Assembly (NCBI GenBank): GCA_032209605.1
Contig: JASFXZ010000009.1
Location: 17,533,553-17,597,552 of the forward strand
Source of the DNA: Mactromeris polynyma
Lineage: Eukaryota > Mollusca > Bivalvia > Venerida > Mactridae
DNA: 64,000 nt
Reading direction: 5' to 3'
Part shown: positions 46,257 to 57,605 of the stretch, in pieces
Numbering within the stretch: position 1 is the first letter of the stretch
How the letters are laid out: every line of letters starts with the position of its first letter
The notes under the pieces: model-generated
What the model saw: the letters and a program-made list of their open reading frames with translations, nothing else
What the model was told of the DNA's origin: nothing
Database searches by the model: none
Translations under genes and position numbers: made by a program

Positions 46257-47596
46257 CGAGGGGCATTTGATAAGTAATGGCAACAGCAGCGGGTTATTCA
46301 AACCCCTATCATTAACCCATAAATGACTATTTGAGACCTTCAAAGTACTCTCCCTGCGACTGTACACACTTTTCAAGTCGAATTAGCCACTCAGAAAATG
46401 CACCTTTAAAGCGTTCTTTGGGTATACTGTTTATACACTGATATAACGCGCTGCCTACGGCGCTGCGCGTTTCAAAGAGGCGCCCTCACAAGCATTCTTT
46501 AATATATGGGTTCAACCAAAAGTCACAGGGAGAGAGATCTGGGCTATATGGAGGGTGTGATAAAACATGAATATGATGCTCCTTCAGATCATCTTGTACT
46601 ACAGCTGAACGATGTGCTGGTGCATTGTCATGTAGCAACTTGATGCTGCGGACCCCTGTCCGTGGGCGCTTTGTTGTGTAATAGTTAACAACAGCCGGTA
46701 GTATATTTTCTTTGTATAATATACCAGTAACACTTCTGCGTTCAGGGACTGGGATTTGGGCCACAATTCCATCGGAATCGAAAAACAGGGCATACATAAC
46801 GCGTCTGACACTTCTACTGCGCCGTGCAATTACAGGCCGTTGATTATTTTCACCTATCCACATTTTGTTATTTTCTTTAGTGGCAGGCTCAAAAAAGTAC
46901 AGCCATGTTTCATCACCTATTACATTTTCTTTGAGGCGCCTGTGGTCTTTATTTCTAAACATAGTGAGAAGAGCCGAAGCTTTCTCTACCCGCTCCCTCT
47001 TCTGCTCAGGGGTGAGCAAGTGCGGTATCCAGCGCGCACAAACCTTGTGTATGTTTAACTTTTCCTTTAAAATCAAGAAAACCCATGACGAATTGAGACC
47101 CGATATCTCCCCGATCTGTTCAACAGTACATCTGGCATCTGTTTCTATTATATCTTTTACAGTGCAGATGTCTTTGTCAGACACTGCATATTCTGGGCGC
47201 CCTGGACGGGCCTCATCTTTAATGTTAGATCTGCCATCTTTAAAGAGAGAAACCCACCGGGCAACTGTGCGATATGGAAGAGCACTTTCTCCATATACCT
47301 TGACTAAATCAGATTGAATATCTAAAGCGCTCAAGCCAAGCAATCCACGTATTTAGCAATACGCCCTTTGCTCCTCGCGAAAATCGCTATTAGCTTCAGC
47401 CATTTTTATAGCCACTATAATGTACCACGCTATTTCAAACTTCATTTTAAAGTTCATTTGCACGTGATTCGCGTGTAATTTTTTGCCAGGTGAACGGAAA
47501 AATCAATACTCTTTCCATCGGTATGCTACACTAGTGGATGCACGTGAAAATCGATAAAATATTGGATCGTTGCCACTAATTATAAAATGCCCCTCG
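46257..47596 (-). mobile_element. Complete mariner (DD34D) transposon, 1,340 bp
   Basis: 28-bp terminal inverted repeats (46257-46284 and 47569-47596, beginning CGAGGGGCATTT) match at 25 of 28 positions. TA dinucleotides flank both ends (46255-46256 and 47597-47598), the usual target duplication. A single transposase gene runs on the minus strand. Length and arrangement are those of a full mariner. Decay is slight, so the insertion seems fairly young. Confidence 0.92.
46327..47403 (-). pseudogene. mariner transposase with two nonsense codons
   Basis: From an ATG at 47403 the frame keeps register for 358 codons to a TAG at 46329-46327, a full mariner length. An N-terminal helix-turn-helix region (YRTVARWVSLFKDGR, then EARPGRPEYAVSD) is followed by the catalytic DDE/D core with GDETWLYFFEP, HDNAPAHRSAVV and YSPDLSPCDFWL; the last two aspartates are spaced D34D. 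The C-terminal part (KERFKGAFSEWL ... QGEYFEGL) is also present. Two in-frame stops break it: TAA at 47355-47353 (codon 17) and TGA at 46488-46486. The longest unbroken part covers 46486-47343. No frameshifts were seen. Confidence 0.9.
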
Positions 47597-47967
47597 TACT
47601 GTAGTCAATCACTGAGTACATAAAATAACTGTGTTTTTGAGAAATTATCATGTTAAGTGGTTAAACAATTCATCAAAATTAATGAACTTTGGTTCATGAA
47701 CTAGTTTTAATGCTAGAAATTAATTAATGACATTGGGTACATGAATTTGTTTTAATGGATGTTTGGTGGACAGTGAAGGACAGTTCATGACTATTCATTA
47801 ACATTTCATGAATGTTCATAAAGAGTTCATCAGTTCATGAACGGATTCTGGTATGATCTAACTGATGGAGCCAAATTAATGTACTATAATGCATATATTC
47901 TTCCCATTCTTGATTACTGTCATTGGGTATGGGTTTAATACATGAAATGCTATATCAATAAAGTACA

Positions 47968-48141
47968 GTAAAACCTCTATAATAATACCACCTTGAGACC
48001 CTTGAAAACGGGTCTTCTTTTTGAGTTGGTCTTAATATTGAGGTTGAATAAAGAGCAAAATGGTGACAATGGACTTGAAAGTTGTATGCTTAATTTTGAG
48101 GTGGTTTTGTTATTGAGGTGGTCTTTAAGTGAGGTTTTACT
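47968..48141. mobile_element. MITE-like element with AGTAAAACCTC termini
   Basis: The left end AGTAAAACCTCTATAATA and the right end TTTAAGTGAGGTTTTACT are inverted repeats. The interior holds repeated 'TTGAGGTGGTCTT' phrases. A second copy is at 50079-50256. Confidence 0.6.
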
Positions 48142-48902
48142 TATCAAGTATTTTAATTAAGAGCTGCCAAGATTATTCTGAACCAGGCAATACAATCTTC
48201 TTCACAATTGTTCATATAGATCTTAAATGGCTAGAATAAAGAAATAGGTTAAATATCAAATGGCAGTGATAATTTTTAGCAAATTTACCAGTTTTTAACA
48301 GCATACTAAAGCCCGAATATCATAATTACAATATTACCATAACAATCTTCATAATTTATGTTTAAAACAAGTATTATAATTTAGTGTAGGTAAATATGTC
48401 ATATAAGTGTTCTGTATAAGTATAATTATGTATTGACTAGATTGAAAATGATATTACATTTCTGTAATTAGTCATTGGTGTCTTCTGCTGGCTTTGAAAG
48501 TACAAATATGTCCAAATTAGCTGAAGTTCTGCACTGTGGGATCATAAGTGATTCTCATGTTATGTTTAAATAAATGCTGTGGTACTGCTTTGGTGTATGA
48601 TAGTACACTGCAACTCCATTACAACGCGATGAGAGGGGTCCACGACTCGCGATCGCATTAGACTGCATTAAACTTTCCCACCCACCCAATATATAGCATT
48701 GTGCATACTTTGTGTTTTCATAATATATAATAAATATAGATCTCAAGACCCCATTGCATGGTCTGTATTAGGTAGCAGTGGTAGAGGAAAGGATATATGA
48801 ATACTGGTAACCTAGAAATGTTTGCAACAATATTTCTGTTTTTTTTTATTTATAGACATTTTTGCGACTGTAAAATGTTCACATTTTTACAAGAATCATG
48901 AT

Positions 48903-49150
48903 TAAATAGTGGATATTTGTGTGTTTCCATGTAAGATCGAAAGTTATTTCACTGAGTGAGCAGCAGAGAGAATATTATCGAAAGTGACATAACCGCAAGT
49001 GAAAATTTAAGTCAGATACTCATGAGGTGAAATGACTCGATCTCACACCGAAACATACAGATGTTCTATTTATTTCATGCATCATTTTCGTCCTTTTTAT
49101 TTTTTACACTTATTAATTACTTCAAATTTCCGTTCAATACCTCAATTTTT
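48903..49150 (+). repeat. Dispersed repeat, copy 1
   Basis: It shares with 51015-51237 the phrases GTGGATATTTGTGTG-like starts, GTAAGATCGAAAGTTATTTC, CACCGAAACATACA and TTTATTTCATGC.TCATTT in the same order and orientation. Confidence 0.65.
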
Positions 49151-49349
49151 TACATGACGCCGTTTATATGTTGTCATTATCTTTTTGATAATTTCACAGA
49201 CAAACATTTCAGATGTAAGTAAGGAATTGCGTAATTTATTCGAAGAAAGTGTGCAAGGGGAAGGGGTCTGCCCTGCAACATTGAGCTGTGAGGATTTTAA
49301 TGAAATTGATGGCTGTAGATATGTAACAAAATTCCTCCTTTACTTTCAG

Positions 49350-49434
49350 GTCTCCATTCAATGATATGTTTGTGTATATGATAGTCATTGTTGAGAGCGG
49401 TTTCTGGTGCTGAGATGCTGACACACATCACATG
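49350..49434 (+). other. Candidate exon (85 bp), copy 2 of a duplicated cassette
   Basis: The acceptor CCTTTACTTTCAG ends at 49349 and the donor CATG|GTAAGT begins at 49435; both signals are conserved relative to copy 1 at 44810-44893. The phase-0 frame stops at codon 5, so this copy would be untranslated or read in another frame. Conservation of both splice signals despite a diverged core suggests exon use. Confidence 0.35.
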
Positions 49435-50078
49435 GTAAGTTAGACTGTCACATAATCCATCATATAAACAGGAAATATTAACCAAAAGAGCTAATCCACC
49501 AGAATAAATGCTATTATCTTAAAGATTTGTAAAAATTAAAATGATATTCTGAGTATTTCCTACTAAATTATGCTCAAGGAAGAAATGGCAAGGGAGGTAA
49601 CAATCACTATACAATTTGCTACCACTCCCTGTGTGTCAGTAATGAGGTAAACCTGCACTATGGTATAATATAAAATGTAAAAAATGTAAATACAAAATGG
49701 TGGGTTAGCTCTGTTAGTTAATATTTGTTGTCAACATTCTGGTGATAATCAAATTGAGTTAAGCTAGTCTTTAAGACTCTATCAATCTCATTGAAATCAG
49801 CCCCTAACTTTAGCTCCATTACTTTCTGCTGTTAGGATCTAAAATAGATATGCATGATCTACGCTCAAATAGAATTTACGGAGCTCGTCTGAGATCAACG
49901 AATATTCATAACTCTAAACCACAGCAATTTGCAGTCGACGATTTGATTGGCTACTCAAAGGTCACAAGAATGTGACCTGTATTGTGCAGTCATCAGATCC
50001 AGTTAGCATATAGTATAGGAGTGTGCGACTGGAGCTGATTTTAATGAGATTGAGACTCTATATGCATATACTGTGAAA

Positions 50079-50256
50079 CCTAAATTAGACCACCATTGGT
50101 TCTCAAGAAAATTGGTCTTATCAATAAGGAGGTCTGATTTTTATTTAGTTAAAATGTGGATGAAAAATTGAAAACTGGTCCCTGAAAATATGGTCTCAAT
50201 AATGAGGCGGTCTTACTATTGAGGTGGTCTTTTTGTGAGGTTTTACTGTAGATCAA
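50079..50256. mobile_element. MITE-like element with GAAACCT / AGGTTTTAC termini, second copy
   Basis: The ends CTGTGAAACCTAAATTAGAC and TTTTTGTGAGGTTTTACTG are inverted repeats. The interior is shared in wording with 47968-48141 (GGTCTTACTATTGAGGTGGT). Confidence 0.6.
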
Positions 50257-51014
50257 GCAGCATAATTATGAGCACTGCTGTATGAATTTCAACCTCTTCT
50301 TTAAGTGGGGTCATTTACATAAAACATCACATGTGACATCACCATGTACTGACAGTAAGCAATCTTTGTCCCATATTGCAAGTGACCCTAGAGAGTAAAC
50401 ATTGTATCTTGTTTGCAAATATTGACATGACATGTTGCGTTTTCACTTACAGAAGAGGTTGTAAATCCCATAGCAGCGCTCTCGTATAGACTTTTCATTT
50501 TCATCCCTCCAAATTGTGTCAAGAATTCAATTGATCTTTAAAATTTCGATCGTGGCTTATAGAAATATCTCATTGCCTTACAAAGGTGCTTGTTGTTGGC
50601 ACAAATACAAATACACAAATTCCTGGAAATCTTGGCATTAAATTTATTATAAAAATTACAATTACATGTACTAGGTTAGAATAATATATCACTTGATAAC
50701 TAGTAAATTAATATATATTTACAGTTACTGTCAAATATACTGGTGATCGATAATACATTCTTCAAAGAAAACTAAATACAACTTAGAACATATTCAATTA
50801 ATATTTGCTCAAGCATATATTGAACAAAAATATGTTTCAAAACATTCTATTTGAATATGATAATTGATGTATTAGTTAATTATTAAAACAGAAACATTTA
50901 TAGACATAATACAACAAGATTATACATGTACATTGTAGTTGTAAATCTCTGACAAAGCTGTATTGATGCCGGGCACATACCTTTAAACATATGTATATAA
51001 TTTCACACTAATAA

Positions 51015-51237
51015 ATAGAGAATATTTGTATGTTTTGGTGTAAGATCAAAAGTTATTTCAACAAGTAAGCAACCCATGCAATATTTTCACGAGTGGCGTA
51101 GGTGAAATACTTTCCATCTTGCACCGAAACATACAACAATTCTGTTTATTTCATGCTTCATTTGGGTTTCTTGTGAATTAAACTTGTTAATTACATTTCA
51201 TTACCCCATGCCTCAATATTTGATTTGACTTCATTTG
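51015..51237 (+). repeat. Dispersed repeat, copy 2
   Basis: Partner of 48903-49150; see that entry for the shared phrases. Confidence 0.65.
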
Positions 51238-51299
51238 CCAAAGCCTGCACCTTGGCCATCAAGTAGTTCTTTTTCAATACAAATGTGAACTCCTTACTT

Positions 51300-53045
51300 A
51301 ATTTAATTGTGCTATACTTCATAAACTCTTCTATTGGTCTTAATCATTCTAAACTTCATAAACTCTGCTATAGGTCATAATCATTCTAAACTTCATAAAC
51401 TCTTCTATAGGTCTTAATCATTCTAAACTTCAGAAACTCTTCTATAGGTCTTAATCATTCTAAACTTCATAAACTCTGCTATAGGTCTTAACCATTCTAA
51501 ACTTCATAAACTCTTCTATAGGTCTTATCCATTCTAAACTTCATAAACTCTTCTATAGGTCTTAGCCATTCTAAACTTCATAAACTCTTCTATAGGTCTT
51601 AACCATTCTAAACTTCATAAACTCTTATAGATCTTAACTATGCTATCCAGCATAAGCTCTGCTATATGTCGAAATGCTGACAAACATTTTAAACTCTGCT
51701 GTAAGTCTTACGGCTGCTAAACATCATAAACTCTGCTAAAGGTCTTACCCATGTTAAACATCATAAACTCTACTATAGCTCATAACGCTGCTAAACATCT
51801 AAACTCTGCTACAGGTCTTACCCATGTTAAACATCATAAACTCTACTATAGCTCATAACGCTGTTAAACATCTAAACTCTGCTATAGGTCTTACCCATGT
51901 TAAACATCATACACTCTACTATAGGTCTTAAAGCTGCTAAACATCATAAACTCTACTATAGCTCATAACGCTGCTAAACATCATAAACTCTACTATAGGT
52001 CTTAAAGCTGCTAAACATCATAAACTCTACTATAGCTCATAACGCTACTAAACGTCATAAACTCTACTATAGGTCTTAAAGCTGCTAAACATCATAAACT
52101 CTTCTATAGCTCATAAAGCTGCTAAACATCATAAACTCTGCTATAGGTCTTACCCATGTTAAACATCATAAACTCTACTATAGCTCATAACGCTGCTAAA
52201 CGTCATAAACTCTACTATAGGTCTTAAAGCTGCTAAACATCATAAACTCTACTATAGCTCATAACGCTACTAAACGTCATAAACTCTACTATAGGTCTTA
52301 AAGCTGCTAAACATCATAAACTCTACTATAGCTCATAAAGCTGCTAAACATCATAAACTCAGCTAATAGTCATAACTATGCTAGACATTATAAACTCTGC
52401 TATATGTCACAACACTGATAAAGATAATAAACTCTGCTATACTCCTAACCATGCTAAACATCATTAACTCGGCTATGGGTCTCAATCATGCTAAACAGCA
52501 TAAACTCTACTATTGTTCTCAATCATGCTAAACAGCATACACTCTACTATTGGTCTCAATCATGCTAAACATCATTAACTCTACTATTGTTCTCAATCAT
52601 GCTAAACAGCATACACTCTACTATTGGTCTCAATCATGCTAAACAGCATTAACTCTACTATTGGTCTCAATCATGCTAAACAGCATAAACTCTGCTATTG
52701 GTCTCAATCATGCTAAACAGCATTAACTCTACTATTGGTCTCAATCATGCTTAACATCATAAACTCTACTATTGGTCTCAACCGTGCTCAACATCATAAA
52801 CTCTACTATTGGTCTGAATCATGCTTAACATCATAAACACTGGTGTATTTCTTAACTTTTCTAAACTGCATAAACTCTACTATTGGTCTCAACCGTGCTA
52901 AACATCATAAACTCTACTATGGGTATAACCATGCTTAACATCATAAACTCTGGTATAGTTTTTAACTTTGCTAAACAGCATCAACTCTGCTATAGTTCGT
53001 GACCATGCTAGACATTATATACTCCGCTGCAGGTCTAACCATGCT
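51300..53045 (+). repeat. 37-bp minisatellite in three homogenised blocks
   Basis: About 45 units of a CATAAACTCTGCTATAGGTC + TTAACCATTCTAAACTT type. The first block (to ~51640) has TTCTAAACTT units. The middle block (to ~52370) has GCTGCTAAACATCATAAAC units, often alternating CTATAGCTCATAACG with CTATAGGTCTTAAAG. The last block has CTATTGGTCTCAATCATGC units. There are no unique spacers and no long open frames. Confidence 0.95.
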
Positions 53046-53049
53046 AAGA

Positions 53050-54218
53050 GCTCTCCTGGGATTGCTTTAGGGGGTCTGTGCGGTCCAAGATCAGAATGAA
53101 TTAATTCAGAACAAAGAGTACGAAATGGGTAATTAAAAGTCAGACATCCAAATAAAATGAATGACAAGTTGGTGACGACAAAAACAAGTTAAATATGTAC
53201 CGTCATGTATTCCTTTGCCATACGTAATACATTGTGATATACATGAATGTATGTAAAAACCATGACGGTTTTGGTTGAATTATTTTCTTCATGGATTTCA
53301 TAATATCTGGGTAGGAATTATCAATCAGTGAATAAATTTGTATAACATTAATATCAAATGATACTTTTTGAGTATAAATGTACATGTCTGAGAACTAAAG
53401 CATACTATGTCATATTATGTAAAATTCCATTAAAGAACAAGAAAGAATATTGTCGTCTGCATTTCTAAGCAGTTTTGTAATTTCTAATGGCGCAGGAAAG
53501 ATCTGGCATTGTCGGCATTGTAACACCTTCAGTCGAATAAGGTTTTTTGAATAATGATAACATAATACCACTAATCAATGGACTAGGTTTCCAGATTTAA
53601 CAAACAACCAACTCTATTTGATGGTATAGTGGATTTTTAATGTATGATATTATAACTGATATATTCACAAGTATTGTTACATCAAAAACAGGCATCCGAA
53701 ATTAATTTCATTCTTCATGTCTGCATTGTGTTTTAACTCGGCTTTAACTGAAAATCAAAAACTTATACATGTACATACTTAATTAAGGCCTATCTACTAA
53801 TGCCGTATATTGCCTTAGTCTATTCAAGCTTGATGCATACTGACTAAAAATAACTATGAGGATTTTTTATTAGAAAAGTAATATTGTTTTTACAGCTGTT
53901 GCCGAAAACTATCCAACAAAGCTTCAGTTAACTAAGTCTCCACTGCATTTCAAGTTTTAAAAATGTTGTAATACAAATTAGGTTCCAACAATTCTGGTCT
54001 AGTTGATAAAATTGCATAATGTTCAAAAAAGTGAGGTTATTGAAATAATATATTGTGGTACATATTGCAATGCACTGCTAAAGTATTGCAATATATCATG
54101 GTACACTATAGACATAAGATGACACCCCTATAAAAAGTTTTATATGAAGTGGTTCAGTAAAGTTTCAAACTTTTATTTTAGTTGACACAAATTTATTTAT
54201 CTGTGATTTCTTTTTCAG
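53050..54218. other. No gene seen; putative intron
   Basis: AT-rich with no repeats noted. It lies between the minisatellite and the candidate signal-peptide exon at 54219. Confidence 0.4.
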
Positions 54219-54311
54219 GATCAAAAGACAATGATGATCCATGTAGTGTTACATAAAGCCATGTATGTGTTCTTGGTTGTGTTGTTGCTGCATGTTGATT
54301 TACTGAATAAG
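54219..54311 (+). CDS. Candidate exon encoding a signal-peptide-like segment
   Basis: The acceptor TTTCTTTTTCAG ends at 54218 and the donor AATAAG|GTAATA begins at 54312. The 93-base exon is open in phase 0. Tandem ATGs at 54231 and 54234 begin MMIHVVLHKAMYVFLVVLLL followed by HVDLLNK: a basic-containing start, a hydrophobic core of about 11 residues and a polar end, as in a signal peptide or anchor. It joins in phase 0 to the exon at 56903. Predicted from splice signals and hydropathy only; no homology is recognised. Confidence 0.3.
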
Positions 54312-55929
54312 GTAATATAAAATATTGAACAAAATGTCAAATAATTGATTAAAGGGAGACAACTTGCATTCAGTTCAAGATCATTCAAGAACATTTTCCA
54401 ACATTAGACATCACTTCAAAGAAAACAGGCTTTCTAAGGTCAAATACTTAGATCTATACTTTTTTTACCAAAAACGAATATTTTATTACGAGTTGGAAGT
54501 TAAATGGCTAGTTTATTGCAAATTATGACAATTTCAGCAAAATAAAACATATTTTCATTGACAAGAATATCATTCCATACTAAATTCCTGACAAAAGTTA
54601 TGTTAAATACATTAATTTACATACAATATGTAATGCCACTTTAATAATATCACAGTATGTTAAATTAACTTCATGATGTTGTCAGAATAAAACATTGGCA
54701 GTAGAATATACCAAATACTAAGCAAATGCCTTATGAAATGTAGAGCAAACTATTCCTTTTGAATCATTAATACTTACTGGTATACTTTCCATAGTCAGTC
54801 AGTGGGTCAGTCGGTCAATAAAACTTCAGAACATTGAATAACTGTGAAGTGAATTAATAAATGAAAGAATTGTATTCTGAACATCAAAAGTTTGAAATAC
54901 TTTGGTTGGTACTTAAGTCTGCCAGTATTTCACAAAAATGTGGAATTATAACTGGTTTTGGTTTTTGTAACCGAATGAAGACATACCATCAAAGTTTAAA
55001 TATCATTTTTTGCTTTCATTTGATGCATTCAGGTGAAAGCTATCACACCTCACTAATTAAGCACATTTTAATCTGAAGAAATCTGAACATTGACAATTGA
55101 TTTTCTGTTCATATAGGCCAGTGAAAATTAAAAAAATGGGGATAAAAATAGTAGAAAATGTTATAGAACAAAATGTTGATTTCTGTTGCAGATGTATGTA
55201 GAGTTTCAATTGAATAATTTAATAAAATAAAATGCACATTGTTACAAAAATATAATATCATGGCATTGTGATAAAATTAACTGTTCATACAAAAATATTG
55301 ATGATTACAATTATTAGTAAATTATTAAATTTCCTGATATTTTAAACTTCGTATTTTAGTATATTCGAGTATATTCGAGAAATCAGGGCTAGGAGTATCA
55401 AATTTGTGACAAATAATAGTGAAATGTTTCAAATGAACACCTTTGTCTGAGGTTATAAAACTTGAGATTGATTTCAAATCTTGTTTTGTGTGTTTTCTAA
55501 GATTAATTCTGTTGTTTTATAATTGATCATACAGTAATTGCCATATAACATAAATAATTAACCTAAAAAGTTACTGAAACATTTAACAAAATATCTATTT
55601 GACAAAATAAGTTGTGACTGAAAAAAAGCTTTGAGTACAACAACTGATCTCAAGTTTATAATCTCTGGCCATGGGCATTGATGAATTGCAGATTCACACT
55701 AAAATTAAAGCAAAAGCTAAAAATACAGAAATAAGTTTATTATCAGATTTTTTTCATGTACAAAATAATGGGGAAAAATAATAATAGAGAAAATTAAAAC
55801 AAAATTTGATAAATTCTTTGCCACTGAGATTACAGTAAAAAATAACTGGGGCTTGTTGATTAATTAACCAAAATATTGACTGACTTACTTTAAAAAGTAA
55901 ATACCTGTAGTAGAATAATTAGGGATGGG

Positions 55930-56010
55930 AATAATCAGTTATTTTGTAAACTAGTTAACCGGAAAATCTTCCGAACGGTTTATCGAACGAGAATACAAAC
56001 ATTTATTGCA
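55930..56010 (-). repeat. Inverted copy of the repeat at 13150-13240
   Basis: TTAACCGGAAAATCTTCCGA ... TCGAACGAGAATACAAAC is the reverse complement of the 13.2-kb copy with scattered changes. Confidence 0.55.
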
Positions 56011-56247
56011 TTAGTAGATTAACACACAGTTGGTACATATACTGACATTTGCAATTACATGTATATTGATGATTTGCCATCACTTTTATAACTTAAATTA
56101 TTAACATACAGAAATGTATTCTCTATAAAATAGTTATAGTAAAAAAGTAGCTGAAAATTATCTCAAGATGTCACACACACCGTATATACCATGTACTGAA
56201 CTAACGACAACCATATCAGCGTCATTTGAATAACCGTTTTTGAGGTT

Positions 56248-56335
56248 TCTTCGTTGGCATAGTGGGTATGGTTGCAGTTTCTTCAGTGCTAGGTGCTGAT
56301 GTCATAGGGGTCATAGGTTTGAACCCCTTTGGGTT
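56248..56335 (+). repeat. tRNA-like SINE head
   Basis: TTGGCATAGTGGGTATGG (A box) and GGTTTGAACCCC (B box) flank a poorly paired middle. This is a tRNA-derived promoter relic. Confidence 0.5.
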
Positions 56336-56902
56336 AACTAATGAATTTCAAAAATTTATTTGAAAGATATTCATTAAAGTCAAGTCTGTCAGTTAAACAT
56401 TTAAGTAGCTAAATATTATCACCCAACTATAGTTGTTTTGATGAAAAATGTTGGATTTTGTCTTGAATGATAATTGTACTAGGTTGTTTTTTTGCATTTT
56501 AATAAGCAGACATATTTTCCCATCATGCCTTAGCATCTGCAATGACTTGGCTCATTTTGCTTTTCTCATGATACTTATACACTTAGCAATTAAATACAGC
56601 TATAGTAATTTACAGTCGGACCTCATTCGTTCAAATTCATCGGGTTCAAAATTTTAAGTAATACTTGGTTTCAAATAGCCCATTTCAATTTGACGCGCAT
56701 AAGAAGATACATTAGGACCTGATATTTATTTCCGATTATACCTAGTATTTGGACAGAAGGTTGTCAAATAAACAAGGTCCTAACCCACTTTGTTATTTGA
56801 GGATATTTTCGATATAGCTGTGTTAATTGTGACAAAATTGAGACATGAAAGTGGACTAATTTTGATAAAAAAGTTTTAAGAACATACTTTTTTATATTTC
56901 AG

Positions 56903-56995
56903 GTATGGAATGAATCTCATCAAACAACTTCATCAAATTGGTGCATTTGTCCCGTCAATGAATGGTTGTCCAGAATGAATGGTTGTCCAGAATGA
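56903..56995 (+). CDS. Candidate terminal exon of a small secreted Cys peptide
   Basis: The acceptor TTTTTATATTTCAG ends at 56902. In phase 0, matching the exon at 54219, it reads VWNESHQTTSSNWCICP, then VNEWLSRMNGCPE, then TGA at 56993-56995. Joined to the previous exon it gives about 57 residues from the first ATG, with three cysteines in a C-x-C-x11-C pattern near the C terminus. A 16-bp direct repeat (AATGAATGGTTGTCCAG type) spans the stop region, which weakens the coding argument. Unknown function. Confidence 0.3.
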   Translation, partial: VWNESHQTTSSNWCICPVNEWLSRMNGCPE

Positions 56996-56999
56996 ATGG

Positions 57000-57600
57000 T
57001 TTATTTTTGAACGTTATTAAATAACAAAAAGTGACATATTAGACATGAATGATATGTTTCAACATGGACCAGAAGACTTTTGTGTTAGAAAATAGACAAT
57101 TTATTTACTTTCCATTGTGAAATCTTGTTTATTATGTTTGTTTTGTCCATAAAGGACCATGGTCCGTAGAAGTGACCAGATATAATTTGTTGCATCTTGT
57201 TGGTCTTACTTATTGCTATCTACTTACTATAACCACCCACTGACATCCATGACTGATCTATTCTCTTAACTGCTCCACCATCTTTGGGTTTTAGTTCACA
57301 GTTTTGATAGATCAAATACAAACCATTAATTGGTTTCTTCATCATAAGATGAAGAGTTTTTCCCGATCACATGGCTTATTCTATGATTGAAAGTATTGAC
57401 CCACATTTGATGACAGCGGTTAAGTATGATAGTCAGTTGCAAGTTACAAAAGACTACCAAGGCCTGCCATTGATTAAATGAAGCAGCCATTGGATAATAG
57501 ATGGATTGTCAAGTATTGGTGGCAAAGTAGGGCTAGACTTATGTGTCCCCAGTTGGCAAAGGGGCTAAGTCGCCTATGAAGTTCTGCCACATCTTAAGCA
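57000..57600. other. Putative 3' UTR and spacer before the 230-bp array
   Basis: No coding frame seen. If the upstream peptide gene is real, this would hold its 3' UTR; TTATTAAATAAC near 57015 is only a weak polyadenylation-like site. Confidence 0.35.
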
Positions 57601-57605
57601 GGGTA

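Noticed and set aside
46756..47317. Plus-strand frames of 100 and 150 codons
   Set aside because: They are antisense shadows of the mariner transposase.
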